A stretch of 64,000 nt of DNA from positions 37,896,225-37,960,224 of the forward strand of contig CM068545.1 of assembly GCA_035048495.1 (NCBI GenBank), given 5' to 3'. The translations under genes and the position numbers were made by a program. This stretch comes from Euptelea pleiosperma (Eukaryota; Streptophyta; Magnoliopsida; Ranunculales; Eupteleaceae). The notes under the pieces were generated by a model. The model saw only the letters and a program-made list of their open reading frames with translations, did no database searches and had not been told where the DNA came from. This document shows positions 12,052 to 24,632 of the stretch, in pieces (position 1 is the stretch's first letter; every line of letters starts with the position of its first letter).

Positions 12052-13673
12052 CACACACAGAGAGAGAGAGAATTTGGAAGTTTGAAGAGGAGAGGGGTGC
12101 GTTTCGAATCTCATTGAGTTACTGGCGCGAGATATTTTGTGGGCCCAAGAAAATCCATTGTGCGCAACTAGGCGTTACCAAACACAGTGAGTAGCACAAG
12201 TTGCGCGACTTGGATTTTCTTAGGCCCTAGTCGCGTATTCCAAACATGCCCTTCGGTGAAATAACGCATTCCCCTAATGTCATTTATTGTTACTTTTTTT
12301 TTAAAATCTTCCCTGGAGTGACACTCCAAACCTCGTCAATTGAGTGGCAGGAATAAAATTACTTGTGGCAGGCCAGAGGGTTCACGTGTTTTGCCACCTT
12401 AGCATCTATCCACGTGGCCTATTGCCTCTCAATAGCACCCCCACATGGCATAAGTAGCATATTTCTTCATTGTATTTTTCCATTTTAAGAAGTATAAAAA
12501 AAAGTTCACTGGCTGTAACCTGTGGGGGGAAATGTACAATACATGGCGTGTATAGGCATGACGTGGACAAGGGCGTTATCCACGTCGCAAGTCTGGAGGG
12601 TTCTCTATCAGAGAGCCATGTCAGCTCTCAAGTGGCAAGAAAAATACCCCACCGATCCATTGAAGTTAGGAGTATCACACCAGATTTTTTTTTCCTTTTT
12701 CAACATATAATTTTGAAAACGTACCATTAAATTCCTATTAACACGTAAACATGTTGGTGTTCGGCACCAATTTGACGTTTCTGCACGGTGTTTTCTAGAT
12801 GCCCGAAATGTAGACACTTCCATATACATGTATTATAATTTTTTAATTATGTGTTTTTTAAAAAATATTTAAAGAAAAGAATATTGAAAAGTAGAAAAGA
12901 AGAAAAAATGAAACATTTCGATACACTATAAAGCTATCCAATAATATGTATGTATTAGCTATATTACCTCGATTGGCCAAGACCAGGACATGATCAGGGG
13001 GAGCTGACTTGCTTGAGACAATCTCCGTCTCCTCTATTTCACATTCGAGACAAAGTTGAGTTGTGGTCCGGGACAAAGCAGGCTCCGAGACCAAGTTTAA
13101 AAGCTGTGACCCCAACACTTCAAAGTGGATTCCATACTCGTGTCTGACACTTAAAAGAGTTACTGATTTCAGATGCCTGAGCTGTCCCTGCCCTTCCAGG
13201 ATTATTTAGTGAAAGTATTATTTCAAAGTCAATCCATTTTTGTATTAAAAACTTCAAATTTTGTGCAAAAAAGGAAAGGAACCTATAATTCTTGTTTTAA
13301 GATTTAATAAGTCTTTTTTTGTGATTTAAAATACTTGGACGACTATGACGGACACACAAAATAAAGAAAGGTTCATGTTCGGGAAAAAGTGCACACAAAC
13401 TTAATGTTAGTATCTGCTGTTCGGCATGAATTTTGGGCTATGGCCAATTCAAAGGTGGGTCACTGGGTGAACAGCCCAAATTTATTAACCGGTGGGCAGT
13501 ATGATCTACGATATTAGCATCTGGGACTATCAACCTTTATGGTGCTTGCATGAGCACACATTTTTTTCCTATGTGACTGAAGTCAATATAAAATGAAGGC
13601 CTTGGAGTTGGTTTAAGCTTTTATTGCTGTTGTCATTGTTAAATGCTTATTCTTTCCTACTCACCATTCTCAG
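12052..13673. other. intron DNA upstream of an IPMDH exon
   Basis: Starts with (CA)n(GA)n, then mixed sequence with an inverted repeat at 12141-12227. No exon was recognised, including the stretch that would encode the protein part just before the 13674 exon. The last bases are a pyrimidine-rich acceptor, ...ccattctcag. Confidence 0.6.
12141..12227. repeat. short inverted repeat, possible MITE core
   Basis: The left arm gggcccaagaaaatcca (12141-12157) is matched inversely by tggattttcttaggccc (12211-12227) with one mismatch. The pairing extends more loosely through tgcgcaact (12161-12169) and agttgcgcg (12200-12208). The loop is about 30 bp. A foldback MITE is likely but I see no clear target duplication. 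Confidence 0.55.
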
Positions 13674-13749
13674 TTGGTGGACTCGTCAACGTTGAAGAAA
13701 GAAGTGGCTGAAGGGGTTGACCTTATGGTTGTAAGGGAGCTTACTGGAG
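13674..13749 (+). CDS. IPMDH: 3-isopropylmalate dehydrogenase, exon with active-site Arg
   Basis: Translates as [20 protein letters not shown] followed by RELTG and the first base of a Gly codon (76 bp, 25 codons plus 1). The protein oxidatively decarboxylates 3-isopropylmalate to 4-methyl-2-oxopentanoate with NAD+, the third specific step of leucine synthesis, in the plastid in plants. The V-R-E-L-T-G motif holds the Arg equivalent to Arg132 of the Thermus enzyme, which binds the substrate. The acceptor is ...ttctcag (ends 13673) and the donor gttaag (13750). Preceding exons are not in the window, so the upstream intron exceeds 13.6 kb. The reading is unbroken; this is the family assignment I am surest of. 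Confidence 0.95.
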
Positions 13750-13845
13750 GTTAAGTTTCTATGGATCTCAACGATTCTAAATTAATGATCTTTTCCACAT
13801 CTATTTTATTAATGATTAGGTCATTATCTTTTTTGATGGCAACAG
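13750..13845 (+). other. short IPMDH intron (96 bp)
   Basis: Begins gttaag, ends atggcaacag; phase 1, splitting a Gly codon as G|GA. A normal plant intron size, in contrast to the next one. Confidence 0.93.
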
Positions 13846-13934
13846 GAATTTATTTTGGAAAGCCAAGGGGTTTCGGCACAAATGAAAAGGGTGAGGAGAT
13901 TGCTTTCAATACTGAGGTGTATGCTACTTATGAG
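13846..13934 (+). CDS. IPMDH: 3-isopropylmalate dehydrogenase, exon with catalytic Tyr
   Basis: 89 bp. It completes the split Gly codon and then reads [29 protein letters not shown]. This is the conserved block after R-E-L-T-G-G in 3-isopropylmalate dehydrogenases. The Tyr of G-G-I-Y-F-G matches the catalytic Tyr139 of the Thermus enzyme. The exon ends in phase 0 at TAT GAG, followed by the donor gtaata. Homologues continue directly with I-D-R-I-A-R, which here is found 46.8 kb away at 60724, in the same phase. No stop or frameshift is seen. Confidence 0.95.
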
Positions 13935-14289
13935 GTAATATAAAAACTTCTATTATACAACTTCTCCCATAAGTAGGCTTACATATAAATATTTGTGCCA
14001 TGGCTGCTTAGATTTAAGTGGTAAACATGATATTTGTGTCAATAAGAGGGAAACTAAGAGTACTGTAACTCAAATAAAAAAACTCTTCTTCGATCCCCCT
14101 AAACCGATTTCCCAGTAATTCTTGCACTTGTGGAAGAAGATGGTGGAATGCCAGGTGTCTGTGCCGGTGGAATCCAAGGTTTTCACCTTCTCTATTGTCA
14201 TTATCGGAGGCAAGGAATTCCTGCATATACGCGAAAACGGAAGAAGGTGGACTGAGGAGGGGGATTTTCCAGGGGAGATCTGAAGCTGG

Positions 14290-16417
14290 ATGATTGACGT
14301 ATTCCAAGAAGGTATCGCATCGAAAAAGACTAGACCACTGTGGAGGAAAACAGTTGTTAGGGGCAGAAGTTTCATAGCTGAAACTAAACAAAATGACAGG
14401 GGGAATTTCTTATGCTTCGCGGAGTTCACAGCATATGCAGGAATAAGATTTTCTGTTTCCCAGCTGGTGCTGATTCTTCAGGGTGGTCTAGGGTGATTGG
14501 GGGACTTAAAGAAATGAAGAAGGAGAACAGCTATCAGAAACCATTGGAGAGGGCTTTTCCAGGTCTGGTTAAGGGAAGTGAGAAACCCCCCGGCATAGGG
14601 GTAGTTGGGAACAACCATCATCAAGCCAAGGCATCCATTAAGTATACGGGGGGTCTAAGGGCGATTGACAGGGCGACTATATGTGGGGAGGATTACAGTA
14701 TCGCAAAATTGAAAGTGGGAGGAGGGACGGGGGAGCTACCATGTATGATCCTTGTTGAGGATAAGGGGCCCTGTTCAGGGTAAGGGTGGAGGTCCTGGAG
14801 GACGAGAGGCACTCGAGGGAAGCAGCGGGGAATTAGTTTGACAAGCAGATAAGGGGAACAATTGGGAACTCGTCGAATATGGAAGCCGAACCGGAAAGCA
14901 GAGGATCTGAACACCGACCTACCACGACGCCGGCTGTGGCGGACGAGGATGCTCTTACAGGAGGAGGCGTACAAGTGTTGGGAGGGGAGGACGAGAGTTT
15001 CGTGCCAGACACGGGGGAGGGTAGTGGTACGCATGTGAAACCCCCTTATAGGGTGAAGCCTGCGGTCAGGCAGGTTAACGATTACGTGGCAGAATCCTAT
15101 GGGAAGGGGAAGAAACCTCTACACGTGCCAGGAGGATCCTCCACTCTAAATTCAGGTCTAGCACAAGGAGGGGGAGAGATTCCTCAATTTGAAATGGCTG
15201 GGAGTACGACAGGGTCGGTGGGTGGGATCAAACATCGACCGTACACGTGGCAAGCGACCAGCAATCGGAGGGAGGAGAGAGAAGGACTCACTCGATCAGA
15301 AGGTCGTGGGATATGATTGAGAAAACGAGTGAGGGCAAGGGTTTTTTCGGCAAGAAAAACGCATTTAAAATATTGGGGACTGGGTCGGAGCATCAGTGCT
15401 GGGTTTTTGGAGCAGTGGGTCGGGCTGTCCAAACCCGACCCAAACACTTTACTAAATTTAAAAGAGGCTGATAGCATGTTGACGTGGCCAAAAGAACTGG
15501 TGTCGAAGGACTCATATGAGAAGAACTAGAAGAAGTCGCCCTCGGTGACAGTCCTAGAGGAGCAGGGAAGGAAGAAATCAGGTACGATATCGCCACGTTC
15601 ATCCCTCAACCCCTCTTCTCTCTCTGTCGGTCAACTCCGGGGGTTTTTAACTGGGGACGCGTCTTTGGTGGGTAAGCCGGGGGGGAAGACTCAGTCTCGA
15701 GCGTTAAGGAAAGACCCACTGAAGATACAGGTTTCTCGCAATGGGTTTGACGAGCAGAATACTACAGGTCTAGGGCCAGACCGTATGGTGGATATGAGGT
15801 ACGAAAAGCAGGCTGTATCAGTGCGATCGACTGCTTTGGTACCTGTTGGTCTAAGTCCATTACTGTTAGCGGTGGCCCACGAGGAAAGGAACGACTATGG
15901 CTCTCAGTCAGAGGATTTGACACCGGCTCCTCAAACACTTACCTGTGGGAGGCATATGGGGGACCCAGTACCGCTAAAAGTGGTTAGACCGACTGAAGGA
16001 GAACATTTGGAGTGGCTTAGGAGGAACATCTCGAAGATCGCCACATCCCTGGGACTCATAGCGGAAGGTCACGAAGAAGAGGCCAGCATTATCCTAAAAT
16101 CCTTACTTTCCAATCATTTGAAGGGTCAGCAAGGATATGATGAGGGTAAAAGGAAACAAAATAGAGAGCTGGTGACTGTTGAGACAGAAGAAGGGGTCGG
16201 TCAGTATAGGGGAGGAAAGGATAAGGCAGAGTATGTTCCTGGGTCTGATATGGAAGTAGGGGTAGGGGAGGAGAAGGCGGCTCTAGCCTTGCTTCACAAG
16301 GATAGAGCGCCAAAGATACTGAGAGAGGTTCAAAGATTGGCATGCCCATTCTACTCGGAGGATATGTTGGTTTATGGTAGCCGAAGGCGAGGGAGGAACA
16401 CACTGGTTACCCATTGA
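14290..16417 (+). pseudogene. LINE ORF1-like region, degenerate
   Basis: The region ahead of ORF2 is open in several pieces: 14290-14496, 14412-14783, 14879-15316 and 15545-16417. The early part has WRKTVVRGRSF and, in a second frame, FPAGADSSGW; I recall similar segments in the first reading frame of plant L1-type LINEs, though I cannot check this by alignment. The rest is polar and low in recognisable motifs. I do not see an intact CCHC knuckle. The pieces are in different frames, so the ORF1 protein is not made whole. The last piece overlaps the ORF2 start by four bases. Confidence 0.6.
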
Positions 16418-19400
16418 AGCTGAAAATTATGTCTTGGAATGTTCGGGGCCTTGGAGCAAAGGATCGGAGAGGCATAGTGAAAAATATGACACACAGATGT
16501 AAGGCTTCTGTTCTGTTGCTGCAGGAAACTAAAATTGAAAAGATGGAGACCTCTTTGATAAAGGAAGTGTGTGGGTTTAGAGACTTTGGGTGGCAAGACC
16601 TTCCTGCAATAGGCACTGCGGGAGGCATTGTGATTGTTTGGGATAGAAACTTCTTGGAGGTTGAGGACGTATTGGTAGGGGCGTTCTCGGTGTCCATCAG
16701 ATGCAGATGTGTGGGGGAACAGCTGTGGTGGGTCCTTACAGCAGTCTACGGTCCTACTAGGAGCAGTTCTAGGGATCAGTTTTGGGAGGAGTTGGATGAT
16801 ATTCTGGCCTATGGGACGATCCTTGGTGCATTGGAGGGGATTTCAATGTCACGAGATTCCATTATGAGAAGAATGTGGGGCAGAATGAATAACAGTATGA
16901 AGCAGTTTGGAGAATTTATTAGTAGAAATATGCTTATGGACATTCCCATGGGGGGTGGCAAATTCCCTTGGTCGAATAACCAAGAGCAGCCAATTCTATG
17001 TAGGCTGGATAGATTTCTAGTGTCAACCAGCTAGGAAGACCACCTCCAAGGGGTTTCATTATTGGCCATGCCTCGTCTTGCGTCTGATCATGTTCCTCTG
17101 CTGTTGGATTGCGGGGGCTTTAGATCGCGTCCTAGTCCTTTTCGCTTTGAAAATATGTGGTTGGCTTGCCCTACGTTCAAAGTAAAAGTGGAGGAGTGGT
17201 GGAAAGCGACCTCTGTGACGGGTAGACCGGGCTACATCTTTAGGCGCAAGCTTAAAGCGATTAAAGAAAAGATTATAAAGTGGAATCGGGAGGAATTTGG
17301 GTGCATAGATCTCAAAAAGAATAGTGTCTTAGAAGAGATAGTGGGGCTGGATAGGAGGGAGGAAGAGGGTGGGATATCTGTGGAAGAGCAGGTACGGAGA
17401 ACTAATCTGAAAGCAGAGTATCAACATTTGATTAAGATGGAGGAAATTAGCTGGAGACAGAAGTCCCACATAAAATGGTTGAAGGAAGGAGACGATAATA
17501 CAAAGTTTTTCCATAAGGTAGCCAATGCTCACAGAAGGAGAAATTTCATAGCCCGTATCAACATCTGTGATAGAACTTTGGAGGATGAGGAGGACATCAG
17601 AGCAGGAGTAGTGGGATTCTATTCGGATCTATACACTGGATCCTCAGCTTTCCGCCCCAGACTTGATGGGTTGCAGTTTAGGCAAATTAGCAGTGAGGAA
17701 AAGGAAAAGGTGGAAAAGCCCTTTGACGAGGAGGAAGTCCTGAAGGCGATTTCGGAGTTGGCTTTCGACAAAGCCCCAGGCCCTGATGGATTTATTAAGG
17801 TGTTCTTCAAGCAGTGCTGGGACATCGTGGGAGTCGATTTTATGCTTGTTCTCAGGGATTTCCAAGATTATGGGTACTTGGATTACTCTTCCAACAGTAC
17901 ATTCATATCTATGATTCCGAAGGTCCAGGGGGCTGATGATATTGTAGACTTTAGGCCGATTAGTATGGTTGGAAGTGTTTACAAAATTATCGGCAAAATT
18001 CTTGCCTCCAGGCTTAGAGCGGTGCTGCCTTCGATTATTTCGCCTAATCAAAGTGCTTTCGTCTACGGCCGTCAGATTCTAGATGGGGTTCTCATTGCCA
18101 ATGAATACATTGACTCTAGAATAAAGACTGGGGAGCCGGGGATCCTATGCAAAATTGACATGGAGAAGGCTTACGATCACGTGGATTGGAGCTTCCTTGA
18201 TTATATGTTGGGGAGAATGGGGTTCGGAGACAGGTGGAGATTATGGATCAATAAATGCATTTCGATGGCATCTTTCTCTATCTTGGTTAACGGGTCCCCT
18301 GTGGGTTATTTCAAGAGCACCAGGGGTCTTAGACAGGGGGATCCGTTATCTTCCTTCTTGTTTATTGTGGTGGCAGAGGCTTTGGGGAGCTTGATTTGTA
18401 GAGCAGTCAGCCTAGGTGAGATGGAAGGCTTTAAGACGGCTCTAGGGACCTGGCGACATCCCACCTCCAGTTTGTGGACGACACTCTTGTATTCCTTAGG
18501 CCCTCAGTTGAGCAGGTGAGGTTTCTTCGTGGTCTATTATGCTGCTTTGAAGCAGTGTCGGGTTTGAAGGTGAACCTGGCCAAGAGCAAGGTCTACGGGG
18601 TGGGGGAGATCGCTCACTTAACTGCCTTGGCAGAGACCTTGCAGTGCAACATAGATAGTTTGACTTCTTCATACTTGGGTTTGCCGTTAGGGGCGCCTTA
18701 TAGATCCACGGGTACGTGGGAGCCAATCATAGAGCGGTTCAGGAGTAGGCTAGCCACGTGGAAATCTAAATACCTGTTGAAAGGTGGCAAAATAGTGCTG
18801 ATTAATAGCACCCTATCCAGCCTACCTCTCTACCAGATGTCTTTATTCACTGCCCCAGTCAAAGTGGTCAAGGAGCTGGAAAAGATTATGAAAGATTTCC
18901 TGTGGAATGATCGGCTGGATAACCGTAAAATGCACTTAGTTAGATGGGATTCAGTGTGCAAGGATAAGAAAAGAGGGGGTCTGGGGATCAAGAGCATCAA
19001 AGACATGAATCGTGCTCTCCTGGCCAAATGGTTATGGAGGTTTGGTAAGATGCCTTCCAGCCTTGGGCAAAGAGCATAGCTGGCAAATATGGGACTTCCC
19101 ATTTTGGATGGGAAATGAGAAGATCCCGCCTTCCGTTTGGTTGTGGAGTCTGGAGGGGCATTTTGAAGGTGGCTTACGCCGTTGAGAAAGGCATTCGGTA
19201 TGAAGCAGGGGAGGGGAATAGAATCATGTTTTGGGAGGATACTTGGTGCGAAGCAGGCCCTCTATGTTTGGACTTCCCGGAACTCTACGCCCTCTCAGAG
19301 AGGAAGAATAGCCCGATACACGAGTGTATTACGAGTAGAGGGGAGGTGATAGGGTGGAACTTTGGATTCTGGAGAAATCTCAATGATTGGGAAATCGAGC

Positions 19401-20071
19401 CTCTGTCTAGATTGCTGACTCGGCTGCATGATGTTAAGCTTCCTTCACATAAACAAGACAGGTGTGTGTGGACTCTATCGAAGAATGGCGACCAATCGGT
19501 CAGGTCTCTCTACGAGATGCTGAATTGTAGGGAGGAGGATATGTGGTATCCGGTGAAATTGATTTGGAAAAATAGGATCCCGACCAAGGTGGCTTTCTTT
19601 GTGTGGGCGGCCTCCTTGGACAAGATCTTGATAGTTGATCACTTGATTTCGAGAGGGATGATCCTAGTTGACTATTGTAGTATGTGTAAGCACAGCGGGG
19701 AAACAGTTAATCATTTGCTCTTGCATTGCGATGTAGCGTGGGAGGTTTGGGCAAGTTTCCTCTTGGAGTTCGGGATGAGATGGGTGGTGCCGGGATCCAT
19801 CCTGGAAATGCTACAGAGTTGGCATCATCCCCTTTTATCAGAAAGAGGCCGGATACTGTGGAAACTTCTTCCATATGCTGTATGGTGGGGGCTGTGGAAG
19901 GAAAGAAATCAGCGCTCCTTTGAAGGCAAGAGTGAAGACTTGGCAGGAATCATCATCAATATCAAAGGGATCGTTTTTCTATGGTCCAAAGTGTTTACTG
20001 CATGCAGAGGTCTTTTTTTTGAAGACTTGGTGCTTCGCTGGGATTACATATGTAAAAGGGGCGCGTTGTAA
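16414..20071 (+). pseudogene. LINE ORF2: endonuclease-reverse transcriptase, broken
   Basis: Starts M-K-L-K-I-M-S-W-N-V-R-G-L-G, the apurinic-type endonuclease start. Also visible are LLLQETKIE (catalytic Glu, about 16513), VYGPTR (about 16747) and ASDHVPLLLD (about 17083). RT motifs are KAPGPDGF (about 17770), FRPISMVGSVYK (about 17950), KIDMEKAYDHVDW (about 18151), GLRQGDPLSSFLF (about 18325) and QFVDD (about 18469). The C-terminal segment reads CSMCKHSGETVNHLLLHC (about 19680). Lesions are an out-of-frame patch at about 16805-16900 that hides the GGDFN-type motif, an in-frame TAG at 17032, a frameshift just before QFVDD, and another between 19079 and 19115. Transposition by its own product is excluded. 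The motif is V-D-D where A-D-D is usual. Confidence 0.92.
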
Positions 20072-20135
20072 GGGGTAGATCCGCCTGTTTGGGCCTTGTT
20101 TGGTGTGCCTTTGGAGGTTATCTCAACCTTGTAGG

Positions 20136-20325
20136 AGTAGAAGTTCTTCAGTTCTGCACGTAGAGGAAAGAGAAGAGAGAAGATGGAGAAGATGGGTTAT
20201 GTGTGTTAACCGTACACACCCCAATAAATCGTATTTATATTAATAAGTGTGGGCCCTTACATAAGTGAGAAAATAAGTACATAGAGACACCAAACAATAG
20301 CTAATAACAGAGACGTCTTTCAACA
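20136..20325 (-). repeat. 3' LTR of copia A
   Basis: 190 bp. In element sense it begins TGTTGAAAGACG and ends GAACTTCTACT. It is nearly identical to 40870-41061, with differences such as cgtacac/ctatacac and gacacc/gatagc. The purine tract GAGGGGGAG (minus strand, 20326-20334) directly precedes it and overlaps the pol stop codon TGA. Confidence 0.94.
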
Positions 20326-20332
20326 CTCCCCC

Positions 20333-23300
20333 TCAAGTTGGGACATAGATATCAATCATGCCCAACTTGACCAAGCACTTAGTAAACGGAGCTGATGCAA
20401 CACCTTTCGTGAGAATGTCTGCTAGCTGATCATACGTAGGAATGAAAGGAGTGCAGATAACTCCCGATGTCACTTTTTCACGAATAAAGTGACGATCCAC
20501 CTCGATGTGTTTGGTCCTGTCATGTTGAACTGGGTTGTGGGCAATACTTATCGCTGTCTTGTTGTCGCAGTATAATGACATGGATCCTTCTACTGGGAAA
20601 CCGAGTTCTCCAAGTAAAATCTTAAGCCACAATAACTCACAGACACCATGGGCCATTGATCGGAACTCAGCTTCTGCACTCGACCGTGCAACGACCTGTT
20701 GTTTTTTACTTCGCCATATAACCAGATTTCCTCCCACAAAAGTACAATACCCTGATGTAGATCGCCTATCATCTTGGGCTTCTGCCCAATCGGCATCTGT
20801 GGAACCCTCCACACGCATGTGGCCCCGATGACTGAATAGTAGACCACGACCTGGGGAAGATTTTAAGTACATCAAAATCCTGTAGGCAGCTTCCAAATGT
20901 GGAGTCCGAGGAGAATGCATATACTGACTAACTACACTCACTGCATATGCAATGTCAGGGCGAGTATGTGCCAGGTATATAAGTCTCCCTACCGATCGCT
21001 GGAAGCTACTCACATCCTCCAAAGTCTCTCCGGACCGACCATCGAGTTTATGATTTGCCTCAAGGGGTGTGTCGACAGGCCGAGCTCCTAGCATACCAGT
21101 ATCCTGCAGCAGGTCCAACACATATTTCCTCTGGGAGATGAAGATTCCTTTGCTAGATCTCGCAATTTCTATCCCCAGAAAGTACTTCAACTTACCCAGA
21201 TCCTTGATTTCAAATTCCAATGCCAAGAACTCCTTCAACTGGGTAATTTCTACGGCACAATTACCGGTAACAATGATATCATCGACATATATAATCAGAA
21301 TCGTCACATCCTCCTTATCACGTCTGATGAATAATATGATCAGCTTGGCTCTGACTATACCCCATTCGCTTGACTGCCCCACTAAAGCGTTCGGACCACG
21401 CTCTTGGAGACTGCTTCAAACCATACAAAGTTTTCTGAAGCTTGCATACTTTCTGTTTATCCCCAGAAAGTTGAAAGCCAGGAGGCGGCAACATATACAC
21501 TTCTTCCTTCAAGTCCCCATGAAGAAAAGCATTCTTGACATCGAGTTGAAATAGTGGCTAAGACTGGTTCGCAGCAAGAGAAAGAATAACCTTGATAGAG
21601 TTGAGCTTAGCCACAGGAGCGAGTGTCTCCTTGTAGTCTATCCCATAAGTCTGAGAGTAACCTTTCGCCACCAATCTTGCTTTGTACCGATCCACTGAAC
21701 CATCAGGCTTGCATTTCACAGTGGAAACCCATTTGCATCCAACGGGTTTCTTGCCTCTTGGCAAGTCTACCAACTCCCAAGTGCTGTTTTTTTTCAACGC
21801 ATCCATCTCTTCATACATTGCTTCTTTCCACCTGGGCTGCTTCAGAGCTTCTGTAACAGATGAAGGAAGAGCAACCGAGGACAACGAGGTAACAAAGGAT
21901 TTGTATGACGGAGATAGATTATCATACGAAACAAAGTTAGCAATCGGATGTTGGGTACAAGATCTTTTTCCCTTCCTAAGGGCAATAGGAAGGTTAGAGC
22001 AACTATCATAAGAAGAGGGAGGAACAGAGCGAGTGAGGTTACCTGGATCCGATGAGGATGACTGTTGGCCATGGAGTTCAGTGGTGATTTGTGTTCCGGG
22101 TCGACGCCTTGAGTACACCTGCAGCTCCCCTTGTTGGCTAGTACCCCTATCAATAGTATCAATCACAGTCGGACTGGGACCACTGTCAGGAGCATCCATA
22201 GCCAATGGCAAAGAAACAGAATCAGATGAGACATGCCTTTCCTCACTACTAAGAAGCTCCCCCTGAGGAAAGGCAGGAGTGAGACTTGAAAAATAAGAGG
22301 CCGACTCCAAAAAAGTGACATCCATGGTGATGGAAACGCAGCAAGTGGTATGGAGTACGGAACTGGAGAGACCGAGACGGCATACGATTGATGAGGTAAG
22401 CGGCAAGAAGAACTGCATCGGACCAATAGGTTTTAGGAACATAGTGCCACAACAGAAGTGCACGAGCCACTTCCAACTGGTGTCTATTTTTGCGTTCAGC
22501 AACGCCATTCTGTTGTGGAGTGAAGGCACAAGAATTTTGATGTTCAATGCCATGTTCAGCCAAGTACGACTGCAGACCCCCATACATGTACTCCCCCCTT
22601 GATCAGATCGGAGAATTTTAATGCATGTCCCAAACTGAGTAAGAACCATTTTGTGAAAGTGTTTGAAGATAGAGTAAAATTCATCTTTTGATTTCATGAC
22701 AAATATCCATATGCAGCGGGAAAAATCATCCACAAAAGAAACAAAATATCGATAGCCAAAGAAAGAAGTAACATGAGATGGCCCCCAAACATCAGTATGA
22801 ACAATGTCAGAAATAGATAAACTTTTATTACCATAAGGGGGAAAAGTAGTGCGACAATGTTTGGACAGCGCACAAATCTCACAATGAAGATCAGACATGG
22901 ACACTGACTTAAACAACTCAGGGAATAACACCCGTAAATAAGGAAATGACACATGACCTAAACGGGCATGCCAAGTGCTCTTTATTGACACTATTGCTAA
23001 GACTACTAGACTGAAGAGCTGCAGAGGCCGTAGGAGTCGCATCCAAGAGATAGAGACCACCCACTTCACGTCCAGTGCCAATCGTCCTCCTTGTGGCCAA
23101 GTCCTAAAACACACAGTGAGAAGGAAAAAATGTTGCAAAGCAGTTAATGTTCTTTGTAAGAGAACTGACAGATAACAAGTTAGTGGCAAATTTGGGAACA
23201 TGAAGTACTGAAGGTAAAGATAGGCCAGAAGAGAGTGACACGCCCTTACCCCGAGACAGAAGAAAGGGTGCCATCGGCAATGCGGACTTTATCCGCACCA

Positions 23301-24632
23301 GAACACACAGAATATGAGGAAAAAGAAGATGACATACCGGTCATATGCTCTGAGGCCCCCGAATCAATGATCCAGGGTGTACCAGTAGTAGAAGTGGAAG
23401 CAGAGACAAGGTTGGCAGAGCTGATGATACCTGATTGTGCGAACGTAGAAGCAGCAGTGGGACCATCCAGTTGGGCTATAAAGCGAAGCAAGTTCTCTAT
23501 CTCATCTCTAGAGAAGGGTGTTGGGGACGTAGCAGAAGGCTGAGGAGCAGCAGTAGAGGTGGGTGGCGACCCTGGTGTAGAATCCATAGTTGCACTGTGA
23601 GCAGTAGTAGGAGTCCCGGGTAGCTGTGGTGGTCGGCCATGAATTTGGTAGCACCGATCCTTGCTGTGGCCTTTACGACCACACCCCTCACACACATGTA
23701 AGCTCCAACATCGATCCCTGGTGTGGCCTTTCTTGCCACAATGAGCACAAGTAGTTGGAGGACCCCCCTTGGGGCCACTAGTGGCGACCGAGGTTTTAGA
23801 CTTAGGGGCTTTGGAAGTAGACGGGAAGGCAGCCAAGGCGGACTTTTCATGGCTGGGAGAAGGAGACATGACCTCTCTGCGGCTGTCATCACTCTGAACA
23901 TATGCATATACCTGATTGAGGGATGGCAATGTGTCTTTACTAGTAACTGGACACGGGCTAACTCAAAATCAGCATTCAAGCCGGCAAGATTGAGGGATGG
24001 CAATGTGTCTTTACTGGCAACTGGACACGGGCTAACTCAAAATCAGCATTCAAGTCGGCAAGAAACTCATAACTCCGGTTTTGTTCAACCAACTTTCGAT
24101 ATTGCGAGGCATCCTCTGGGCACTTAGGCGTAAAGACCTGATAAAAGTCCAGTTCTTCCCACATACCACGGAGCTTTGCAAAATAATCAGCCAAGGGTAA
24201 ATCACCTTGACGGAGGGAGGCAATACTCTGGCGCAACTGATACACACGAGCGATATTCTGCTGTTGCGAATAAGTCTAGGCTGCTGTATCCCAGATCTCC
24301 TTGGCCGTGGAAAAAACCATGAATCCTATGCTAATGTGGGACTCCATAGAGTTAAGGAGCCATGACATAATCGCTAAATTACCTGTCTCCCATTGTTCAA
24401 ACTTAGGATCTGTCTCAGCAGGTGCTGGTAATCGACCAGTGATGTACCCTTGTTTCCCTCGACTACCAATAAACATCTTGGCAGCCCTAGACCACTCCAA
24501 GTAATTTTTTCCAGCCAACTTGGTGGTGGTGATCTGCAAACTCGGATTCTCAAACGACATTGGGACTGAAACGGTAGTCTCGGTGGAGTCAGAGGACACA
24601 TCGGATGCCTTAGACTCATTCAAAGTCGACAT
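20333..24632 (-). pseudogene. copia A gag-pol, multiply frameshifted
   Basis: In element sense: gag starts near 24632 (M-S-T-L-N-E) with the copia-type gag segment KLAGKNYLEWSRAAKMFIGS. Then come two CCHC knuckles, CAHCGKKGHTRDRC and CEGCGRKGHSKDRC (about 23760-23640), and protease WIIDSGASEHMTG (about 23350). Next are the GAG-pre-integrase segment with HARLGHVS (about 22965), the integrase core from VHTDVWGP (about 22800), and RT from GKKPVGCKWV (about 21740) through YGLKQSPRAW to YVDD (about 21290). RNase H has SSAEAEFRSMAHG and CDNKTAISIAHNPVQHDR, ending D-I-Y-V-P-T at 20336. Stops or shifts occur near 24250, 23240, 22590, 21555 and 21315. A 74-bp tandem duplication (23914-24061) shifts the gag frame. 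Confidence 0.93.
23914..24061. repeat. 74-bp tandem duplication in copia A gag
   Basis: Two head-to-tail units starting gattgagggatggcaatgtg at 23914 and 23988, differing at a few positions (for example tagtaactgg versus tggcaactgg). 74 is not a multiple of three, so the duplication disrupts the gag frame. Confidence 0.93.

Noticed and set aside
5771..12071. (GA)n and (CA)n runs at the Gy2 edges as its target duplication
   Set aside because: The five bases on the two sides differ (gagag versus cacac); microsatellite slippage may have erased the true duplication, so none is claimed.
12470..13118. Small overlapping frames on both strands as an IPMDH exon
   Set aside because: None translates to the protein block expected before L-V-D-S-S-T-L-K-K, and no fitting splice sites were seen.
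14014..14429. Minus-strand frames of 119-125 codons near the LINE start
   Set aside because: They overlap the LINE ORF1-like region and one crosses the LINE boundary at 14057; no recognisable protein.
15184..15602. Minus-strand Pro/Ser-rich frames opposite LINE ORF1
   Set aside because: Low-complexity shadows of the sense region; mutually overlapping in several frames.
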